In this document: piece after piece, positions 61,807 to 64,000 of the stretch
Numbering within the stretch: position 1 is the first letter of the stretch
How the letters are laid out: each line of letters opens with the position of its first letter
Translations under genes and position numbers: made by a program
The notes under the pieces: generated by a model
Database searches by the model: none
What the model was told of the DNA's origin: nothing
Seen by the model: only the letters and a program-made list of their open reading frames with translations
DNA from: Proteobacteria bacterium ST_bin14
GTDB taxonomy: Bacteria > Pseudomonadota > Alphaproteobacteria > Sphingomonadales > Sphingomonadaceae
NCBI GenBank assembly: GCA_002083655.1
Contig: MSXR01000005.1
Location: 93,455 to 157,454 of the forward strand
DNA: 64,000 nucleotides
Reading direction: 5' to 3'

Positions 61807-61978
61807 CTAGCGCGATCGCGTCTACACAGGCAATGGCAATGGCGCGTAGTTTCAGCGCACGAAACCACCCCCACAACCGGCAAAACGCACGGCTGTTAAA
61901 CCCACCGATTTTGATTATGGACCAATGGATTGAGGTAAGCTTGGGCAATCATCGCCAGGCCGGACGACGGGAAAGATA

Positions 61979-63271
61979 ATGAGCAGCTTGCTGGAAGGCG
62001 CGCGGACCATCATCGCGCATATTGCAGAACGGCTTCAGGCCGATGCCAGCATCCAGCTGTGGAATGGCGAAGTGCTGCCGCTCGGGCCCAATGCCCGTGA
62101 TGACATCCGCATCGTTATCGCGTCCCCCGGCGTGATCGGCACGCTGATCCGCAGCCCGAAACTGATGACATTGGTGGAAATCTATATCGCGGGCGGCATC
62201 GACATTTCCGGGGGCAGCCCGCTTGAGGCGCTGCAGCGCTGGGATCATCTGCGCGCGGTGCGACTGGCCAAATCGGTTGATCGCGCGCTGATCCTGAAAG
62301 CCGGCTGGCCATTTCTGTTCGCGTTTGAGGGGATTGACGACACGCTGAGCTTTGGCCAGCGGGTTGGCGCGCTGTTCGGGCGCGGGCGCGACGATACGGC
62401 AATGATCCAGTTTCATTATGACGTGTCAAACGCCTTCTATGCGCTTTTCCTTGATCCCGCGATGCAATATTCAAGCGCAGTTTTCGCCTCGCCTGAAACC
62501 AGTCTGGCCGATGCGCAGATCGCGAAGATGGACCTGATCTGCCGCAAGCTGATGCTGAACGATGGCGATCATTTGCTCGATCTGGGGTGCGGCTGGGGTG
62601 GCCTTGCCTGCCACGCCGCCGAACATTTTGGCGCGCGCGTGCACGGCGTTACCCTGTCAGAGGCACAGCGCGAACGCGCCGTTGCGCGCGCCGCCGAACG
62701 CGGGCTGAGCGACCGGGTGACAATCGAACTGCGCGATTACCGCACAATCGAAACACCCGGCGCCTATACCAAAATCGCGCAGGTCGGCATGTTTGAGCAT
62801 GTTGGCATCGACAATTACGATACGCATTACCGGCAAATGCACCGGCTGCTGGTGCCGCACGGCCTGTATTTCCACCAGGCGACCACGCGTCGCGCGACGC
62901 TGGACATCACCCAGTTTCGCAAGCGCACGGCCTATATGAAGGTGATCAACCGGTATATCTTCCCCGGCGGCGAGCTGGATTATATCGGCATGACCACCAC
63001 CGACCTGGAACGCCACGGGTTCGAAGTGCGGGATGTGGAAAGCATGCGCGAGCACTATTATCTGTCGCTAAAGGCGTGGAGCGAAAACCTGTACGCCAAT
63101 CGTGAAGCGGCAATTGCCGAGGCGGGGTTGACCCGCACGCGGCTGTGGCTGCTGTATTTCGCACTGTCGTGCACCGGGTTTTACCGCGGCGTCTTGTGCG
63201 ATTTTCAAACGCTTGCGCAAAAACGCCAGGCCGGGCTGTCCGGCCTGCCGTTCGATCGCCGGACGATTTAG
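61979..63271 (+). CDS. Cyclopropane-fatty-acyl-phospholipid synthase family protein
   Basis: The 430-residue protein has the CFA-type FHYDVSNAFYALFLDPAMQYSSAVF, the SAM-binding LLDLGCGWGG (residues 199-208), QVGMFEHVGIDNY and YIFPGGEL. It methylates or cyclopropanates unsaturated fatty acids of lipids, or is a related mycolic-acid-type methyltransferase. A start at 61979 fits. It is divergent from the GH8 gene. Confidence 0.92.
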   Translation: MSSLLEGARTIIAHIAERLQADASIQLWNGEVLPLGPNARDDIRIVIASPGVIGTLIRSPKLMTLVEIYIAGGIDISGGSPLEALQRWDHLRAVRLAKSVDRALILKAGWPFLFAFEGIDDTLSFGQRVGALFGRGRDDTAMIQFHYDVSNAFYALFLDPAMQYSSAVFASPETSLADAQIAKMDLICRKLMLNDGDHLLDLGCGWGGLACHAAEHFGARVHGVTLSEAQRERAVARAAERGLSDRVTIELRDYRTIETPGAYTKIAQVGMFEHVGIDNYDTHYRQMHRLLVPHGLYFHQATTRRATLDITQFRKRTAYMKVINRYIFPGGELDYIGMTTTDLERHGFEVRDVESMREHYYLSLKAWSENLYANREAAIAEAGLTRTRLWLLYFALSCTGFYRGVLCDFQTLAQKRQAGLSGLPFDRRTI

Positions 63272-63404
63272 CGGGCCCGATCTCAGCCTGCGCAAAACAC
63301 CCTCTCCCGTTCACCCCGAGCTTCGCCGAAGGCGGCAGGCGCAACGCCCCACCTATCAAGCAAGGGGCTTCAACTTCGCTCAGCCCGAACGCGACGGGGC
63401 GTGT

Positions 63405-64000
63405 TCAGAACAATAGTTTACGCAACGTCAGCCGCACCGAACGCCCCAGCGGATCAAGATAGGCCGGTTGATAGCTGATTGGCGTCACGCCGGTTGAATC
63501 GGTAACGCGCTGGCGTTCATTGAACAGATTATCGACCGAAACCACAATGCGCACGCCGCGTGCCCAGGGGTTTTTCTTCACCAGATCAAGCCGCTGCCCC
63601 AGATCGGCGAACAGCCGAAAATTGACGGTCGCCAATGAGGAGAAATTGAGCGTGTCAGGGGTGGCCGGGGTGCCGCCCACCACGGTGGTTGCGGTGCGAT
63701 AATTGGCCGAAAAACGCAGGCCGATGCCGTTATTGTTATAGCCCGCCTGCGCCTCCAGCTCGTGCCGGGACTGGCCACCGCCATTGCCGATCGTATCGCC
63801 GTTCAGCAAATCGAGCGTCGGGCCCGCAGCACCGATCTGCACCTGGTTGGTGAAATGAATGGTGTCATACAGCGCAAATTGCAGGCGACCACCGGCCTGC
63901 GCCGCGCCACCGCCGCCGCCAAAGCCGCCCCGACCCCCGCCGCCGCCACCGCCGAACCCACCACCACCCGGCGCGCCACCCGGCGCGCCGCCGGGCGCAC
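63405..64000 (-). CDS. TonB-dependent receptor (partial, N-terminus beyond window)
   Basis: The visible C-terminal ~197 residues read HELEAQAGYNNNGIGLRFSANYRTATTV, VNFRLFADLGQRL and RIVVSVDNLFNERQRVTDSTG and end with an aromatic-rich strand, RSVRLTLRKLLF, as outer-membrane beta-barrels do. Upstream, 63860-64000 encodes a Gly/Pro/Ala-rich run (GGAPGG, then GGGGFGGGGG) and GGRLQFALYDTIHF. It is a TonB-dependent receptor barrel with a glycine-rich loop. The rest is beyond the right edge. Confidence 0.85.
   Translation of the reverse strand, partial: APGGAPGGAPGGGGFGGGGGGGRGGFGGGGGAAQAGGRLQFALYDTIHFTNQVQIGAAGPTLDLLNGDTIGNGGGQSRHELEAQAGYNNNGIGLRFSANYRTATTVVGGTPATPDTLNFSSLATVNFRLFADLGQRLDLVKKNPWARGVRIVVSVDNLFNERQRVTDSTGVTPISYQPAYLDPLGRSVRLTLRKLLF

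Overview
This 64 kb window is a chromosomal segment of an alphaproteobacterium, most likely a sphingomonad (Sphingomonadaceae). The signs are high GC, a CtrA-type cell-cycle regulator with a perfect CtrA box upstream, a bactofilin, a TonB-dependent receptor with a glycine-rich loop, an S5 protein with a long Gly/Arg-rich N-terminus, and alphaproteobacterial order in the ribosomal superoperon. Family assignments come from reading the translated sequence. No database search or composition calculation was run.

Layout. (1) 1-21745, minus strand: the str-S10-spc-alpha superoperon, transcribed right to left: rpsL-rpsG-fusA-tuf, rpsJ-rplC-rplD-rplW-rplB-rpsS-rplV-rpsC-rplP-rpmC-rpsQ, rplN-rplX-rplE-rpsN-rpsH-rplF-rplR-rpsE-rpmD-rplO-secY-adk, then rpsM-rpsK-rpoA-rplQ (rplQ is cut by the window edge). 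Two foreign segments interrupt it: a small plus-strand gene of unknown function between tuf and rpsJ, and three genes between adk and rpsM. (2) 22-25 kb: a GT-C membrane glycosyltransferase and a bactofilin on plus, ended by a strong terminator. (3) 24-30.4 kb, minus: pdhC, a small membrane protein, an F420-reductase-like dehydrogenase, a thioesterase and lpdA, then a secreted S41-like protein and a secreted amidohydrolase. (4) 30.5-41.5 kb: a mixed housekeeping and stress region with a universal stress protein, M28 and M15 peptidases, an RcnB-like protein carrying a 15-bp minisatellite, MsrC, CtrA, a LysR-pirin-WrbA module, an RluA-type pseudouridine synthase, ArfB and a YtcJ-like amidohydrolase. 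(5) 41.5-43.5 kb: a small AT-richer accessory island with a ComF-like phosphoribosyltransferase gene coupled to a SLOG-like gene, flanked by gene-poor DNA with hairpins. (6) 43.5-51.6 kb: amino-acid metabolism (MmsB-like dehydrogenase, threonine ammonia-lyase, MmsA), the N-degron transferase Bpt, and a circularly permuted ATP-grasp / alpha-E / transglutaminase cassette. (7) 52-57 kb: a tripartite EmrAB-NodT-type efflux operon with a divergent TetR gene and two matching operator-like boxes. (8) 57-63.3 kb: a GH18-NodB-GT2 three-domain polysaccharide enzyme whose 3' end overlaps a convergent GH8 hydrolase gene, and a cyclopropane-fatty-acid-synthase-like enzyme. (9) The right edge holds the C-terminal part of a TonB-dependent receptor.

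The most promising under-described items are the phosphoribosyltransferase-SLOG pair (41873-43023), the GH18-NodB-GT2 / GH8 locus, the small unknown gene inside the tuf-rpsJ junction, and inverted repeats that straddle the stop codons of S13 and S10. S12 has Arg at position 88, a residue linked to streptomycin resistance. No rRNA, tRNA, CRISPR array, transposase or integrase was recognised.
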